From Acidobacteriota bacterium (lineage in GTDB: Bacteria > Acidobacteriota > Thermoanaerobaculia > Thermoanaerobaculales > Sulfomarinibacteraceae): a stretch of DNA of 51,493 nucleotides. Position numbers and translations under genes: made by a program. The notes under the pieces are model-generated. The model saw only the letters and a program-made list of their open reading frames with translations. It did not search any database and was not told the origin of the DNA. The stretch's first letter is position 1. The number at the start of each line of letters is the position of its first letter. This document shows positions 1 to 8,519 of the stretch, one piece after another. Location: assembly GCA_022340665.1 (NCBI GenBank), contig JAJDNM010000034.1, forward strand, positions 1 through 51,493, given 5' to 3'.

Positions 1-1443
1 GGAGGCCGGCTGGTCCCCTTTCTGCTCGAATCGGGCTATCGAGTCAGATGTCTGGCGCGGAGCCCGAAGAAGTTGAAGGACAGAGGCTGGGCCTCCGAAC
101 CGAAGGTTGAGATCGTCGCCGGTGACCTGGTGAACACCGAAACGCTCGGGAAACAGATGCTCGGTTGCAGCGCCGCCTACCACCTCGCGCACTCGATGGT
201 AGTTCGACGAGAGAGCCAGACCACCCAGGACGAGGAGCTCGCATATTGTTTCGCGCAAGCCGCCGCTCGAGCCGGGTGTGAGCGGGTTATCTATCTCGGT
301 GGACTCGCGGAGGCTCGTGAGCATGCGAGCGCACGCTTGCGCTCGCGCACGGAAGTGGAGGCTGCACTCAGGTCGGGCCCAACTCCGGTAACGGTCCTTC
401 GCGCGGGCACAATCATCGGCGCGGGTTCCGCGTCGTTCGAGATTCTGCGCTACCTGGTCGAACGGCAACCGGTGATGGTCGCGCCAAGCTGGGTAGGCCA
501 TCCATGCCAGCCGATTGCTGTTCGCAACGTCCTTCAATACCTCGTGTCGGCTCTGGAACGTGCGCCGTCGGCATCATGTTCATTCGACATCGGTGGACCC
601 AAAGTCGTTCCCTACAGAGAGGTGATACAGCACATGGCGAAGGCCCTGGGCCTTCCTCGCCGGCCTGTCCTGCCGGTCCCGCTGATGACCGCGCGAATGG
701 CTGCCCTCTGGATTCATCTCGTGACGCCGGTGAGCTATGGAACTGCGTTGCCCCTCGCGGACGGTCTCCAGATCGGAGCGGTGTGCCGCGACGAAAGCGC
801 CCAACGTTCGATGCCGCAGCGGCTGCTCGGTGTTCGCGAGTCGATTGACGATGCGCTCGGTAAGGTGGCCGCGGGTGCGGTGGAGACCTCGTGGACCGAC
901 GCTGGGCTGATTTCAGGCGACCCTGACTGGGCAGGGGGGACCGTATTCGTGCATCGAGAAGAAACCGAGGTCGTCGCGTCAGCGGAAGACCTGTTCCGCA
1001 GCGTCTGCAGGATCGGCGGTCGCCACGGCTGGTATGCGGCGGATTCCCTGTGGAGGCTTCGCGGACTCATGGATCGGGTGATAGGCGGACCGGGGCTCGA
1101 TCGGGGCCGAAGGAGTCCTGATCAGATTCGACACGGAGATGCTCTCGATTTCTGGCGTGTCACCGAGATTGAGCCCAACCGCTCTTTGATCCTGCGCGCC
1201 GAAATGAAGGTCCCCGGAGAGGCCATCCTGGAATTTCGAATGTGGCCGATGGAGTACCGGCCTGGCATGACCGTGCTCGAGCAGACTGCTCGCTTCACAC
1301 CAAAGGGCCTGACGGGGGTGTTGTACTGGTATTCCGTGTTGCCCTTCCACGGCATCGTCTTTCGCGGGATGATCGACGGCATTCGTCGCGCGGCAGAGAA
1401 GCGGGCTGCCGCCAATTCCGGTGACCCCCGTGTCTCGAGTTGA
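1..1443 (+). CDS. SDR-type NAD(P)-binding protein with C-terminal DUF2867 domain (5' truncated)
   Basis: The reading frame is open from base 1, so the true start lies outside the window. The first visible residues (GGRLVPFLLESGYRVRCLAR) are the end of the first Rossmann beta-alpha unit, and its glycine-rich loop is cut off. Residues up to about 300 look like an atypical SDR/NmrA-like epimerase (YHLAHSMV and RVIYLGGL segments). The last 150 or so residues (FWRVTEIEPNRSLILRAEMK, WPMEYRPGM) match the DUF2867 domain often fused to this fold. A TTG at base 73 could start a shorter frame but would remove part of the cofactor fold. The substrate cannot be read from the sequence. It is probably a cytoplasmic or membrane-associated oxidoreductase or epimerase. 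The family is fairly secure, the function is not. Confidence 0.85.
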   Translation, partial: GGRLVPFLLESGYRVRCLARSPKKLKDRGWASEPKVEIVAGDLVNTETLGKQMLGCSAAYHLAHSMVVRRESQTTQDEELAYCFAQAAARAGCERVIYLGGLAEAREHASARLRSRTEVEAALRSGPTPVTVLRAGTIIGAGSASFEILRYLVERQPVMVAPSWVGHPCQPIAVRNVLQYLVSALERAPSASCSFDIGGPKVVPYREVIQHMAKALGLPRRPVLPVPLMTARMAALWIHLVTPVSYGTALPLADGLQIGAVCRDESAQRSMPQRLLGVRESIDDALGKVAAGAVETSWTDAGLISGDPDWAGGTVFVHREETEVVASAEDLFRSVCRIGGRHGWYAADSLWRLRGLMDRVIGGPGLDRGRRSPDQIRHGDALDFWRVTEIEPNRSLILRAEMKVPGEAILEFRMWPMEYRPGMTVLEQTARFTPKGLTGVLYWYSVLPFHGIVFRGMIDGIRRAAEKRAAANSGDPRVSS

Positions 1444-1550
1444 GTGCGCGGCCAGGTGAAGGCCCGCAGAGGCGGGGGTGACTCACGTCTTCGGAATGAG
1501 AAAGACCGTCTGGTTGCCTCCCGAGGAGGTCGGGAAAGGTCACGGGCACC

Positions 1551-1577
1551 AAAAAACCCCCTCCACGTGGGAGGGGG
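1551..1577 (-). terminator. Rho-independent terminator of the RRM gene
   Basis: On the minus strand an 8-bp GC-rich stem (bases 1557-1564 pair with 1570-1577, loop ACGTG on the plus strand) is followed by six T residues. It sits 31 bp downstream of the RRM stop codon and fits a classic intrinsic terminator. Confidence 0.85.
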
Positions 1578-1607
1578 TCGATGGATCGCCTTGGCGGGCG
1601 AGGCTAT

Positions 1608-1895
1608 TTACCAACCGCCGCGGTGGCCGCCGCCACCACCGCCACCACGCCGGTCCTGGGCCACGTCGACCCGGATCGGTCGGCCGTCCAGCTGAAAGCC
1701 GTTCATCGCCGATATCGCCTTGTCGGCAGCCTCGTCATCGGAGAAGGTAACGAACCCGAAACCACGCGAGCGGCCGGTGTCGCGGTCCGTGATCACCTTG
1801 GCCTCGGTGACCTCGCCGAACTGCGCGAAAGCCTCGTGCAGCCCTTCGTTGGTTGTATCCCAGCTCAGACTTCCTACGAACAGTTTCTTGCTCAT
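1608..1895 (-). CDS. Small RRM-domain RNA-binding protein
   Basis: This is a 95-residue protein consisting of one RNA recognition motif plus a glycine/arginine-rich tail. RNP2 is LFVGSL (about residues 5-10) and RNP1 is RGFGFVTF (about residues 44-51), both intact with their aromatic residues. The end is QDRRGGGGGGGHRGGW, as in cyanobacterial and proteobacterial Rbp proteins. The frame stays open upstream, but the ATG at 1895 is preceded by GGGAG at a suitable spacing and begins exactly where RRM homology begins. It probably binds single-stranded RNA as a cold- or stress-related chaperone. It has its own terminator and a structured leader, so it is probably transcribed alone. Confidence 0.93.
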   Translation of the reverse strand: MSKKLFVGSLSWDTTNEGLHEAFAQFGEVTEAKVITDRDTGRSRGFGFVTFSDDEAADKAISAMNGFQLDGRPIRVDVAQDRRGGGGGGGHRGGW

Positions 1896-1913
1896 CGCTC
1901 CCGTTTTCCTTTC

Positions 1914-1966
1914 GGGGCTTCGCCGCCCCTCCGTCGCTCGGTTTCGGCAAATCTTCCATTTTGCCG
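1914..1966 (-). promoter_or_regulatory. Structured 5' leader of the RRM gene
   Basis: Two perfect hairpins lie in the leader. The first is 1945-1951 with 1960-1966 (CGGCAAA/TTTGCCG). The second is 1914-1918 with 1925-1929 (GGGGC/GCCCC) and ends just before the Shine-Dalgarno. A possible -10 (TATATT on the minus strand) is at 2006-2011, which would give a leader of about 100 nt. Long folded leaders are known for cold-inducible RNA-binding proteins; temperature control here is inference. Confidence 0.5.
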
Positions 1967-2063
1967 TTTCGCCGGACGCCCCGCTGGCATCCACAAAGGC
2001 GCACCAATATACATGGGAATTGCGGGTTTTCGGCCGAGATGTCGCTAGCCACGCTGGCAGCAA

Positions 2064-2693
2064 TCACGGGGTTGTCGCGGTGGTGGCCGGCGGGTAGCCG
2101 CATGCCGTCAGGAGAGTCGTGACGAGCTCGAGGCGCGTTCGCAAGGCGTCCGGGTTCTCGTCGAGGCGTCGCACGCGCGGTGACCACCGGATGTCGATCC
2201 GATTCGGATGGACGTGAACGCTCTCGAAATTCTCACTTGTGGCAAGGGCGCGTAACGCTTTGCGCACGGACTCAGTACCGAAGAGCGATCGCAGGCTGCC
2301 TTCATCGCTGCCGGCAAAGCGGAGGAGCGCATCGAGCTCGCGATCACTGATCTCGAAATCCTTGACGAGGCCGATTTTGGCCAGCAGCCGGCTGCCGGGT
2401 TTTTCGATCTCGGCGGTCCAGCGGCCCGGAGCGGCAATCGACATCTTCAGGGTGGCGCCTCCGCGGTCGTACTGCGAGGGATACTGAATCAGGTAACGGC
2501 ACGAATATCCTCGGTACATGCCGTCGACCGCGCCGCGAAGAAACCCGCCGTGCCGCGATGTGCCGAGCTCGAATGCAGGGCCCAGGAGCTCGGCCCGCCG
2601 CTGCCCCTTTCTCAGGAGCAGAAAGCCGGCGAGTGTGAGACCGGCCGTCACGACGGCTGCGACCAGGGCGATGTGCATCGTTGCCGGATCCAT
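2064..2693 (-). CDS. Membrane-anchored protein of unknown function
   Basis: I do not recognise this 209-residue protein. It has one N-terminal transmembrane segment (about residues 5-27, ALVAAVVTAGLTLAGFLLL) followed by RKGQRR, which suggests an N-out anchor with a cytoplasmic body. The remainder is a soluble alpha/beta region with no motif I can name. The frame could start at 2729, but that ATG overlaps a TTGACA -35 element. The start at 2693 lies 7 bases after the matching -10, so a leaderless start there is preferred. It is divergent from pheA, with about 85 bp between the two start codons. Tail residues are rich in Pro/Ala/Thr. Confidence 0.6.
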   Translation of the reverse strand: MDPATMHIALVAAVVTAGLTLAGFLLLRKGQRRAELLGPAFELGTSRHGGFLRGAVDGMYRGYSCRYLIQYPSQYDRGGATLKMSIAAPGRWTAEIEKPGSRLLAKIGLVKDFEISDRELDALLRFAGSDEGSLRSLFGTESVRKALRALATSENFESVHVHPNRIDIRWSPRVRRLDENPDALRTRLELVTTLLTACGYPPATTATTP

Positions 2694-2700
2694 GTCACGA

Positions 2701-2729
2701 ACATCAGTGTAACCGGTGGTCGGTGTCAA
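2701..2729 (-). promoter_or_regulatory. Sigma-70-type promoter, probably leaderless, of the gene ending at 2064
   Basis: On the minus strand TTGACA (2729-2724), a 17-bp spacer and TGATGT (2706-2701) are followed 7 bases later by the ATG at 2693. The predicted transcript starts at or next to the start codon. Confidence 0.5.
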
Positions 2730-2763
2730 GGGGCTCCGCAGTACCGATCGCGCTTCCTCGGGC

Positions 2764-2769
2764 TACAAT
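2764..2769 (+). promoter_or_regulatory. -10 element (TACAAT) of pheA
   Basis: TACAAT ends 8 bases before the pheA ATG and there is no Shine-Dalgarno between them, so transcription should begin at or within a base or two of the start codon. No good -35 is visible. Confidence 0.5.
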
Positions 2770-2777
2770 GCATCGCC

Positions 2778-3956
2778 ATGAATGATCTCGAGAGACTTCG
2801 CGGCAAGCTGGACGAGGTTGACCGGCGCCTGCTCGAGGCGCTCGGCGACCGGCTGAAGACGGTGGCAGAGATTGCGCGGGTCAAGGCCACGGGCCTGTCC
2901 TTTCTCCGTGACCACGACCGCGAGTCGGAGCTCCTGGAGCGGGTCGAGGGCTGGGCCAGAGAGCTCGGGCTCGACGGTTTCCGGACCCACGAGATCTACC
3001 GCGAGATCATCGCCATGTCGCTCAAGGCGCAGGAGGAAGCGCTGCTCAAGCGCGAGCAGGTGGAGCGCTCTGCTCGCGGGGCGCACCGGGTCGCATTTCA
3101 GGGTATCGAGGGGTCCTACAGTCAGCTGGCAGCTCGAAAGTACTTCGCTGTGCGGTCCGAGGGCATGGAGTTCGTCGGCACGCGGACGTTTTCCGAGGCG
3201 TTGACCCTGGCCGAAAGCGGAGAGGTGGGCTATGCATTCCTGCCGGTGGAGAACACCACCGCAGGCTCCATCAACCAGACCTACGATCTGCTGCGCCAGA
3301 CGGCTCTCTCGATTGTTGGTGAAGAGGTGCTTCACGTGCGCCACCGGCTTCTCGGGCTACCGGGTGCGAAAGAGGAGGGCCTGCGACGCGTGCTGTCCCA
3401 CCCGCAGGCGCTGACCCAGTGCTCGCGCTTCCTCGGGTCGTTGGAGGGCGTCGAACTGGTGGCATTCGTGGACACTGCCGCCGCGGCTCGAGAGGTGAGC
3501 GGCTCCGATGATCTGTCGCAAGCTGCCATCGCCAGTGCCGAGGCCGGAGAGATCTACGGCCTGACGGCGCTTCGCGACGGAATTGCGGATCAGGAGGAGA
3601 ACTGGACGCGATTCGTCGTCATTTCGGGCCTCGAGATCGAGCTCGACCCGCGCATTCCGGCAAAGACCTCGCTGGTGTTCACGACCCCTCACAGGGAGGG
3701 AGCGCTGGCCCACTGTCTTCAGATTCTCGCCGAACACGGAGTGAACCTGACCAAGCTCGAATCACGGCCCGTCCCGCAGCGCCCCTGGGAGTACCTCTTC
3801 TACGCCGACATCGAGGGATTCGTGGGGTCGGAGAGCACGAGACTGGCCGTCGCCGAGCTTCGGCGCGAGTGCCCGTATCTGAGGGTCCTGGGGAGTTACC
3901 CTGCGCGCACCACGGCCGACGGATCGGTTGATAGATTCTCGGAGGACGGCGTGTGA
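2778..3956 (+). CDS. pheA: Bifunctional chorismate mutase / prephenate dehydratase (P-protein)
   Basis: This 392-residue enzyme makes prephenate from chorismate and then phenylpyruvate, the committed branch to phenylalanine. Domains in order: AroQ-type chorismate mutase (about 1-90, with LRGKLDEVDRRLLEAL and LRDHDRE), prephenate dehydratase (about 105-285, with VAFQGIEGSYS, the PVENTTAGSI segment and the catalytic TRF motif in ENWTRFVVIS), and a C-terminal ACT domain (about 290-375) carrying ESRP, the signature for phenylalanine feedback binding. All key motifs are present. The frame extends upstream to 2550, but homology starts at MNDLERLRGK and a TACAAT -10 lies 8 bases before this ATG. The stop overlaps the GTG of the MOSC gene by 4 bases, so the two are translationally coupled. 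Confidence 0.96.
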   Translation: MNDLERLRGKLDEVDRRLLEALGDRLKTVAEIARVKATGLSFLRDHDRESELLERVEGWARELGLDGFRTHEIYREIIAMSLKAQEEALLKREQVERSARGAHRVAFQGIEGSYSQLAARKYFAVRSEGMEFVGTRTFSEALTLAESGEVGYAFLPVENTTAGSINQTYDLLRQTALSIVGEEVLHVRHRLLGLPGAKEEGLRRVLSHPQALTQCSRFLGSLEGVELVAFVDTAAAAREVSGSDDLSQAAIASAEAGEIYGLTALRDGIADQEENWTRFVVISGLEIELDPRIPAKTSLVFTTPHREGALAHCLQILAEHGVNLTKLESRPVPQRPWEYLFYADIEGFVGSESTRLAVAELRRECPYLRVLGSYPARTTADGSVDRFSEDGV

Positions 3957-4762
3957 TCCGCGTCAGCCGACTTTTCATTTACCCGATCAAATCGTGTCGT
4001 GGCGTCGAGGTGGGCGAAGCCCGGGTGGGCGCTACCGGTTTCGAGCACGACCGGCGGTGGATGCTCGTCGGTGGAGACGGTTCGTTTCTCAGCCAACGCG
4101 AATATCCGCGAATGGCGCTGGTCAAAGTCCGGGTTGGAGAGGACCGGCTCAGCCTGGCGGCCCCGGGTCTCCCGGCGTTCGAGGTGGGGTTCGGCGAAGA
4201 ACCGCGGCGGAGCAGTCGAGTCACCGTGTGGGACGACGTCTGCGAAGCCGTCGACGAGGGTGAAAAGGCTGCTCGTTGGTTCTCCGAACACCTCGGTGTT
4301 TCCGCTCGACTCGTGCGGCTGGCCGACGACGATGCGCGGCCGCTGAGCTCACCTGCGGCCCAGCCAGGAGATCGCGTTTCCTTTGCAGACGGCTTTCCGT
4401 TTCTCCTCCTTTCACAGGCATCGCATGACGGCCTCAACCGTCGATTGTCGCTTCCGGTGCCCATCGATCGATTCCGGGCGAACATTGTGGTGGATGGCTG
4501 TGAACCCCACGCCGAGGACCGGTGGGATCAGGTCCGCGTCGGTGAGGTGGAGTTCAAGGTCGCGAAACCGTGTGCCCGCTGTGTCATCACGACCGTCGAT
4601 CAGGCGACCGGGGAACGGGGCCGGGAGCCCTTACGAACACTCTCGACCTATCGGACGCGGGACGGCCAGGTGCTCTTCGGCCAGAACCTGGTGCACCGGG
4701 GTTCGGGGATCGTCCGGCTTGGCGACCCGGTGGAGATACTCGCCGATATCCGAAACCGATGA
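3953..4762 (+). CDS. MOSC domain protein (YcbX / mARC-like molybdenum cofactor sulfurase C-terminal fold)
   Basis: This 269-residue protein starts at a GTG that overlaps the pheA stop. The N-terminal MOSC beta-barrel (about 1-120) begins VSRLFIYPIKSCRGVEV, the usual opening of this family. The MOSC domain follows (about 125-265), with the conserved cysteine region KPCARCVITTVDQ (about residues 204-216) that in relatives holds the molybdenum cofactor or a sulfur. The ending FGQNLVHRGSGIVRLGDPV is also typical. Relatives reduce N-hydroxylated compounds together with an electron-transfer partner. No ferredoxin domain is fused here, so the electron donor is elsewhere. The family call is strong; the substrate is unknown. 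Confidence 0.9.
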   Translation: MIRVSRLFIYPIKSCRGVEVGEARVGATGFEHDRRWMLVGGDGSFLSQREYPRMALVKVRVGEDRLSLAAPGLPAFEVGFGEEPRRSSRVTVWDDVCEAVDEGEKAARWFSEHLGVSARLVRLADDDARPLSSPAAQPGDRVSFADGFPFLLLSQASHDGLNRRLSLPVPIDRFRANIVVDGCEPHAEDRWDQVRVGEVEFKVAKPCARCVITTVDQATGERGREPLRTLSTYRTRDGQVLFGQNLVHRGSGIVRLGDPVEILADIRNR

Positions 4763-4780
4763 TCAACCTGCGACAGTTGC

Positions 4781-4786
4781 TACAAT
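4781..4786 (+). promoter_or_regulatory. Extended -10 element of the CDF transporter gene
   Basis: TACAAT, with the extended TG motif one base upstream (TGCTACAAT), ends exactly 6 bases before the ATG at 4793. No Shine-Dalgarno is present, so a leaderless transcript is predicted. Confidence 0.6.
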
Positions 4787-4792
4787 GACTAC

Positions 4793-5698
4793 ATGCAAGA
4801 GCAGACCATAATGGCATCGAGATCAGCAAGGGTGTCTCAGGTGGGTTGGGTCGGTCTGCTCTGCAATCTGGCATTGGCGGCCGGCAAGGCGGCCGCCGGC
4901 ATCGCCGGTAACAGCCAGGCGGTGCTCGCCGACGCCCTTCACAGCTTGACCGATTCGGTGACCGATGTTGCGGTAATCCTCGGTGTCAAATATTGGACGG
5001 CGCCCGCCGACGAGGACCATCCGCACGGCCACGGGCGGATCGAGACCCTGATTACGGTGGCGATCGGCCTGGTCGTCGGTGCGGTGGCTGTCGGCATGGG
5101 TGCGCACGCCATCCGGGGTCTGCGCAGCGATGTCCTGATCGTTCCCTCAGGCGTGGCACTGGGCGTGTCACTGGCCTCGATAGCGATCAAGGAAGTTCTG
5201 TACCGATGGACCGCCAGGGTCGGACGCGAAGTGAAGTCACCGGCTCTGGTGGCCAACGCGTGGCACCATCGATCGGACGCGATCTCCTCGATACCCGCGG
5301 CGGTGGCGGTTGGGGTGGCTCTGATCGATCCGGAGTGGGCCGTGGTCGACAGGGTCGGTGCGGTGGTTGTGTGCCTCCTGATCCTGCAGGCGTCGTGGCG
5401 CATTCTTCGTCCCGCGCTGGACCAACTGGTTGACACCGGGGCGCCGACAGCCGCTCGGAAACGCATCGAAGAGCTTGCTTTGGAGGTCGACGGCGTGGAA
5501 GACGCCCACGCTGTGCGCACCCGGTACGTCGGATCGGAGCTGGCGGTGGATCTGCACGTGGAGGTGGATGGCGGGCTCAGCGTCGGCGAGGGTCACTCGA
5601 TCGCGGTTGCGGTGCGCAGGAAGCTGCTCGAGAACGGTCCTGACGTGACGGACGCAGTGGTCCAGATTGAACCGCACAAGCTGCCGACCGGGAGCTGA
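4793..5698 (+). CDS. Cation diffusion facilitator (CDF) family metal exporter
   Basis: This is a 301-residue CDF transporter. The first helices carry the metal-site signature SQAVLADALHSLTDSVTD (H and D residues, about 40-57), followed by the histidine-rich DEDHPHGHGRIETL loop (about 76-90) and the second site HHRSDAISS in a later helix. Six transmembrane segments are followed by a cytoplasmic ferredoxin-like domain (about 215-295) that dimerises and senses metal. Relatives export Zn, Fe, Mn or Co in exchange for protons; the specificity is not readable here. It is probably the first gene of a run with the glycosyltransferase and prenyltransferase, which follow at 15 bp and with overlap. An internal ATG at 4811 is possible, but the -10 spacing favours 4793. 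Confidence 0.93.
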   Translation: MQEQTIMASRSARVSQVGWVGLLCNLALAAGKAAAGIAGNSQAVLADALHSLTDSVTDVAVILGVKYWTAPADEDHPHGHGRIETLITVAIGLVVGAVAVGMGAHAIRGLRSDVLIVPSGVALGVSLASIAIKEVLYRWTARVGREVKSPALVANAWHHRSDAISSIPAAVAVGVALIDPEWAVVDRVGAVVVCLLILQASWRILRPALDQLVDTGAPTAARKRIEELALEVDGVEDAHAVRTRYVGSELAVDLHVEVDGGLSVGEGHSIAVAVRRKLLENGPDVTDAVVQIEPHKLPTGS

Positions 5699-5713
5699 AG
5701 GGGTTCGGGCTGG

Positions 5714-7480
5714 GTGGGCTCGTCATCATCAGGTGCCACCATGAAATCGAGTGGTCTGGGATTTTCAGCGTCGGGCGCGGTTGTGTGGCTTACCGTTGTT
5801 GCCCTGGCGGTCTCCTTCGGGATTGGTGGATACGGCCTGATCGAGCCTGACGAGGGCCGCAACGCCGAGGTCGCACGCGAAATGGCGGCGACCGACAATT
5901 ACGTGTTGCCGCACCTCAACGGGCTGCCGTATCTGGACAAGCCAGTTCTCTATTTTGCCGCGGTCGCCGGGATGGTCGAGTTCATGGGTCCGACCGAGCT
6001 CGCTGCACGAAGTGTGTCCCTCATGTTCGGCCTGGCGACGGCAGCCCTCGTTGGGGGGTTCGCCTATCGACGATGGGGCCTCGACGCGGCTGTGGTGGCC
6101 GCCACTGCGGCCGCCACCGCACCGCTCGCGCTCGGTCTGTCGCGGGTCGTGATCATGGACTCGATGTTGAGCTTTTTCGTGGCCCTCGCCCTCATGGCTT
6201 TTTTCATCGCAATCGAGAAACGAAACGGCGCTGAGGAATTGGCAGCGGGCGGCCGGACCTCGATGTACTGGACCCTGGTCGCGTGGGCGGCAATGGGGCT
6301 CGGCGTGCTGACCAAAGGTCCGGTTGCGATTGCGGTTCCACTTCTTGCAGCGACCGTCTACGGCATTCGAAGACGCTCCCTGCGTACCGTGTGGCACCCG
6401 TTCGGTTTTGTGACGATGTTGATCATCGTTCTGCCGTGGGTGTGGGCCGTCTTGCGGGAGGTTCCGGATTTCTTCAGGTATGTCGTCGTTACCGAGACGT
6501 GGGCGAGAATGACTACGGATGAACTCGGTCGGACAGAGCCTTTCTGGTTCTTCGTACCGGTCCTGTTGTTCGGTGCCTTCCCGTGGTCGTTCCTCGTGCT
6601 GTCGAATCTGCGAGCGAATTTGATTCCGGACGACCCTGACGACCGTTGGATCCGCCTCTATCTGTGGTTGTGGATTGTGTTACCGCTCGTGTTTTTCTCT
6701 CTTGCGCGCGGCAAACAGGAGCAATACGTGCTCCCCCTGATACCTGCGGTGGCGCTCCTGATCTCAGGCCAGTGGTCGGATCGCCAGAGAGGGGTTCGCG
6801 TGGCCGCATCGGCGTGGGCACTTCTCGGCCTGGCGGCATTGTTATATGCCTCTCTCGGAATGCCGGGTCTCGATACCTCGCGGGTTTCAGCTGCGGTGGC
6901 TTCGCGGACGGCGATTTTCTTCGGTGTGGTGGCACTGGTTGGGGCGTGTGTGGCCGGGTTCGGTTCTGTCGCGCGGTATTCTCTGGCGGTTATTGGCTTG
7001 GCATTTCCGCTGATGATGCTCCCAGTTGCCAGCTCCGTTCTGATGAAGGAGGTGGCGGCGAGTCGATCGACACGAGGTCTGGCGGCGGCAATCGAGGATC
7101 ACCTGACACCGCTCACCCAACTGCTGTGGATCGAGAGCTACGCACCTGGGATGTCGTTTTATCTGGAGAGGCCCATCCCAGTGGCGTCGATTGACGGTAA
7201 TGAGCTTCGGAGCAACTACATCCTTGGTCACGCGGAGGCATACTTCGACGAAGCGGGTGTGATTCGGCCGCTGGCTTCTGCGTGGCGGGAAATGGCGGCC
7301 TGCAACGGGCCGCAGTTCTTCCTTTTCGGCGTCAAGAAGCCAGATCTCCGGAAAGCGGCCGAGGCGGCAGGTTGGCAGCAGTTGACCAAAAACCGACGCT
7401 GGATGGTCTATGGTCCGGATTGCAGCCGAGAGACCGGGTCGGCCAGCGAACCGCCCGGCCGAGAAACGGTGGTGAATTGA
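5714..7480 (+). CDS. Membrane glycosyltransferase, family 39 / ArnT-like
   Basis: This integral membrane protein of 588 residues has about 11-12 hydrophobic segments. The first periplasmic loop carries LIEPDEGRNAEVAREM (about residues 37-52). The acidic pair and arginine there are the catalytic signature of the GT-C enzymes ArnT, PMT and relatives, which use a polyprenyl-phosphate sugar as donor. YLDKPVLYF follows, as in ArnT. The GTG at 5714 has AGGGG upstream; an ATG at 5741 is an alternative that keeps the first membrane helix. The stop overlaps the ATG of the UbiA-type gene, so the two are coupled. The acceptor (lipid A, protein or glycan) is unknown. Confidence 0.85.
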   Translation: MGSSSSGATMKSSGLGFSASGAVVWLTVVALAVSFGIGGYGLIEPDEGRNAEVAREMAATDNYVLPHLNGLPYLDKPVLYFAAVAGMVEFMGPTELAARSVSLMFGLATAALVGGFAYRRWGLDAAVVAATAAATAPLALGLSRVVIMDSMLSFFVALALMAFFIAIEKRNGAEELAAGGRTSMYWTLVAWAAMGLGVLTKGPVAIAVPLLAATVYGIRRRSLRTVWHPFGFVTMLIIVLPWVWAVLREVPDFFRYVVVTETWARMTTDELGRTEPFWFFVPVLLFGAFPWSFLVLSNLRANLIPDDPDDRWIRLYLWLWIVLPLVFFSLARGKQEQYVLPLIPAVALLISGQWSDRQRGVRVAASAWALLGLAALLYASLGMPGLDTSRVSAAVASRTAIFFGVVALVGACVAGFGSVARYSLAVIGLAFPLMMLPVASSVLMKEVAASRSTRGLAAAIEDHLTPLTQLLWIESYAPGMSFYLERPIPVASIDGNELRSNYILGHAEAYFDEAGVIRPLASAWREMAACNGPQFFLFGVKKPDLRKAAEAAGWQQLTKNRRWMVYGPDCSRETGSASEPPGRETVVN

Positions 7481-8379
7481 TGCCTGGAATCAGAGAGTTT
7501 GCGAGCGTGGCTCGTGCCCCTTTTCTGCTACTGCCCCCGACGCTGGTTGCTTCGGGTGCTGCGGCGGCCGCTTGGGACGGAGCATTCTCCTGGACGCGAA
7601 CCTTCCTTGCCGCTGTAGGTCTGGTGGCTCTGCACATGGCGGTCAATATTTTCAACGAGTGGAGCGACATGCGCACCGGGATCGACCTCGAGACCGAGCG
7701 CACGCCGTTCTCCGGCGGCAGTGGGACTCTGCCGGCCAGCGGTATGAGCCTGCGGACAGCCCTGGTCTTCGGCCTGGTCTGCAGCAGCGTCGGGCTCGCC
7801 ATCGGGTTGTGGTTCGTGTCGAAAGTCGGGTGGGTGCTGGTGCCGCTGATGATTGCGGGGGCGGTGTCCGTGCTCGCTTACACCGATTTTTTGGCGCGGA
7901 TCGGGATCGGCGAACTGGCGGCCGGCTTCGGACTCGGTGCGGGACCGGTGATCGGCAGTGCACTCGTGCAGGGCGGAGGGTGGAGTCACGCTGCCGTTGC
8001 TGCGTCGATTCCAGCATTCTTCATGACGTTCAATCTGCTTCTCCTGAACGAATTCCCTGATGAGGAGGCCGACCGCAAAGGCGGGCGGCGAAACCTCGTG
8101 ATTCTCTTCGGGAGGAAGTCGGCGGCCCGGATCTACGCTCTCGCGGGGTGTGCAACGCCCGCTTCGGTCGCGAGTGCGGTGGTCGTCGGTATTCTTCCGC
8201 CGATGTGCTTGACCGCGGCTTTGCCGTCACTTCTATTGACCAAGCCGCTCAAGTGGGCCTTCACCGATCCGTCGCAGTCGGTGCCCATTCCTGCCCTCGG
8301 CGCGAATGTCGTATGGAATCTGGCGACGAACACGCTCTTGGCGTTGGCTCTGGTTGTGGCGATACTTTTTCGGAGTTAA
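7480..8379 (+). CDS. UbiA-superfamily prenyltransferase (MenA-like)
   Basis: This is a 299-residue membrane enzyme. Two aspartate-rich prenyl-diphosphate/Mg sites are visible: NIFNEWSDMRTGID (about residues 54-67, the NxxxD-type motif) and NEFPDEEADRKGGRRN (about 189-204). The segment FSGGSGTLPASGM matches the MenA-like branch that prenylates dihydroxynaphthoate, but other UbiA members with similar motifs act on other aromatics. It overlaps the upstream glycosyltransferase gene by one base, so co-translation is likely. Its TAA stop is formed by the first unit of a 7-bp tandem array: the array continues straight out of the gene. Family certain, substrate not. Confidence 0.88.
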   Translation: MPGIREFASVARAPFLLLPPTLVASGAAAAAWDGAFSWTRTFLAAVGLVALHMAVNIFNEWSDMRTGIDLETERTPFSGGSGTLPASGMSLRTALVFGLVCSSVGLAIGLWFVSKVGWVLVPLMIAGAVSVLAYTDFLARIGIGELAAGFGLGAGPVIGSALVQGGGWSHAAVAASIPAFFMTFNLLLLNEFPDEEADRKGGRRNLVILFGRKSAARIYALAGCATPASVASAVVVGILPPMCLTAALPSLLLTKPLKWAFTDPSQSVPIPALGANVVWNLATNTLLALALVVAILFRS

Positions 8380-8511
8380 GAGTTAAGAGTTAAGAGTTAA
8401 GAGTTGAGAGTTGAGAGTTGAGAGTGGAGAGTGGAGAGTACTTCCTGCCCGTCCCAATGGGACCGGGAGGGTGGGTGGGAACTCTCAACTCAAAACTCAC
8501 AACTCAAAACT
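8373..8511. repeat. Heptad-arm hairpin element, copy A
   Basis: The left arm (8373-8439) is nine exact 7-bp units (GAGTTAA x4, GAGTTGA x3, GAGTGGA x2) plus GAGT. The right arm (8480-8511) is four units of the opposite orientation (AACTCNN) plus AACT. Between them is a GC-rich core whose CCCGTCCC and GGGACCGGG pair around a short loop. The first unit contains the stop codon of the UbiA-type gene. The element fills the gap between two convergent genes. Confidence 0.9.
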
Positions 8512-8519
8512 GCCGAAGG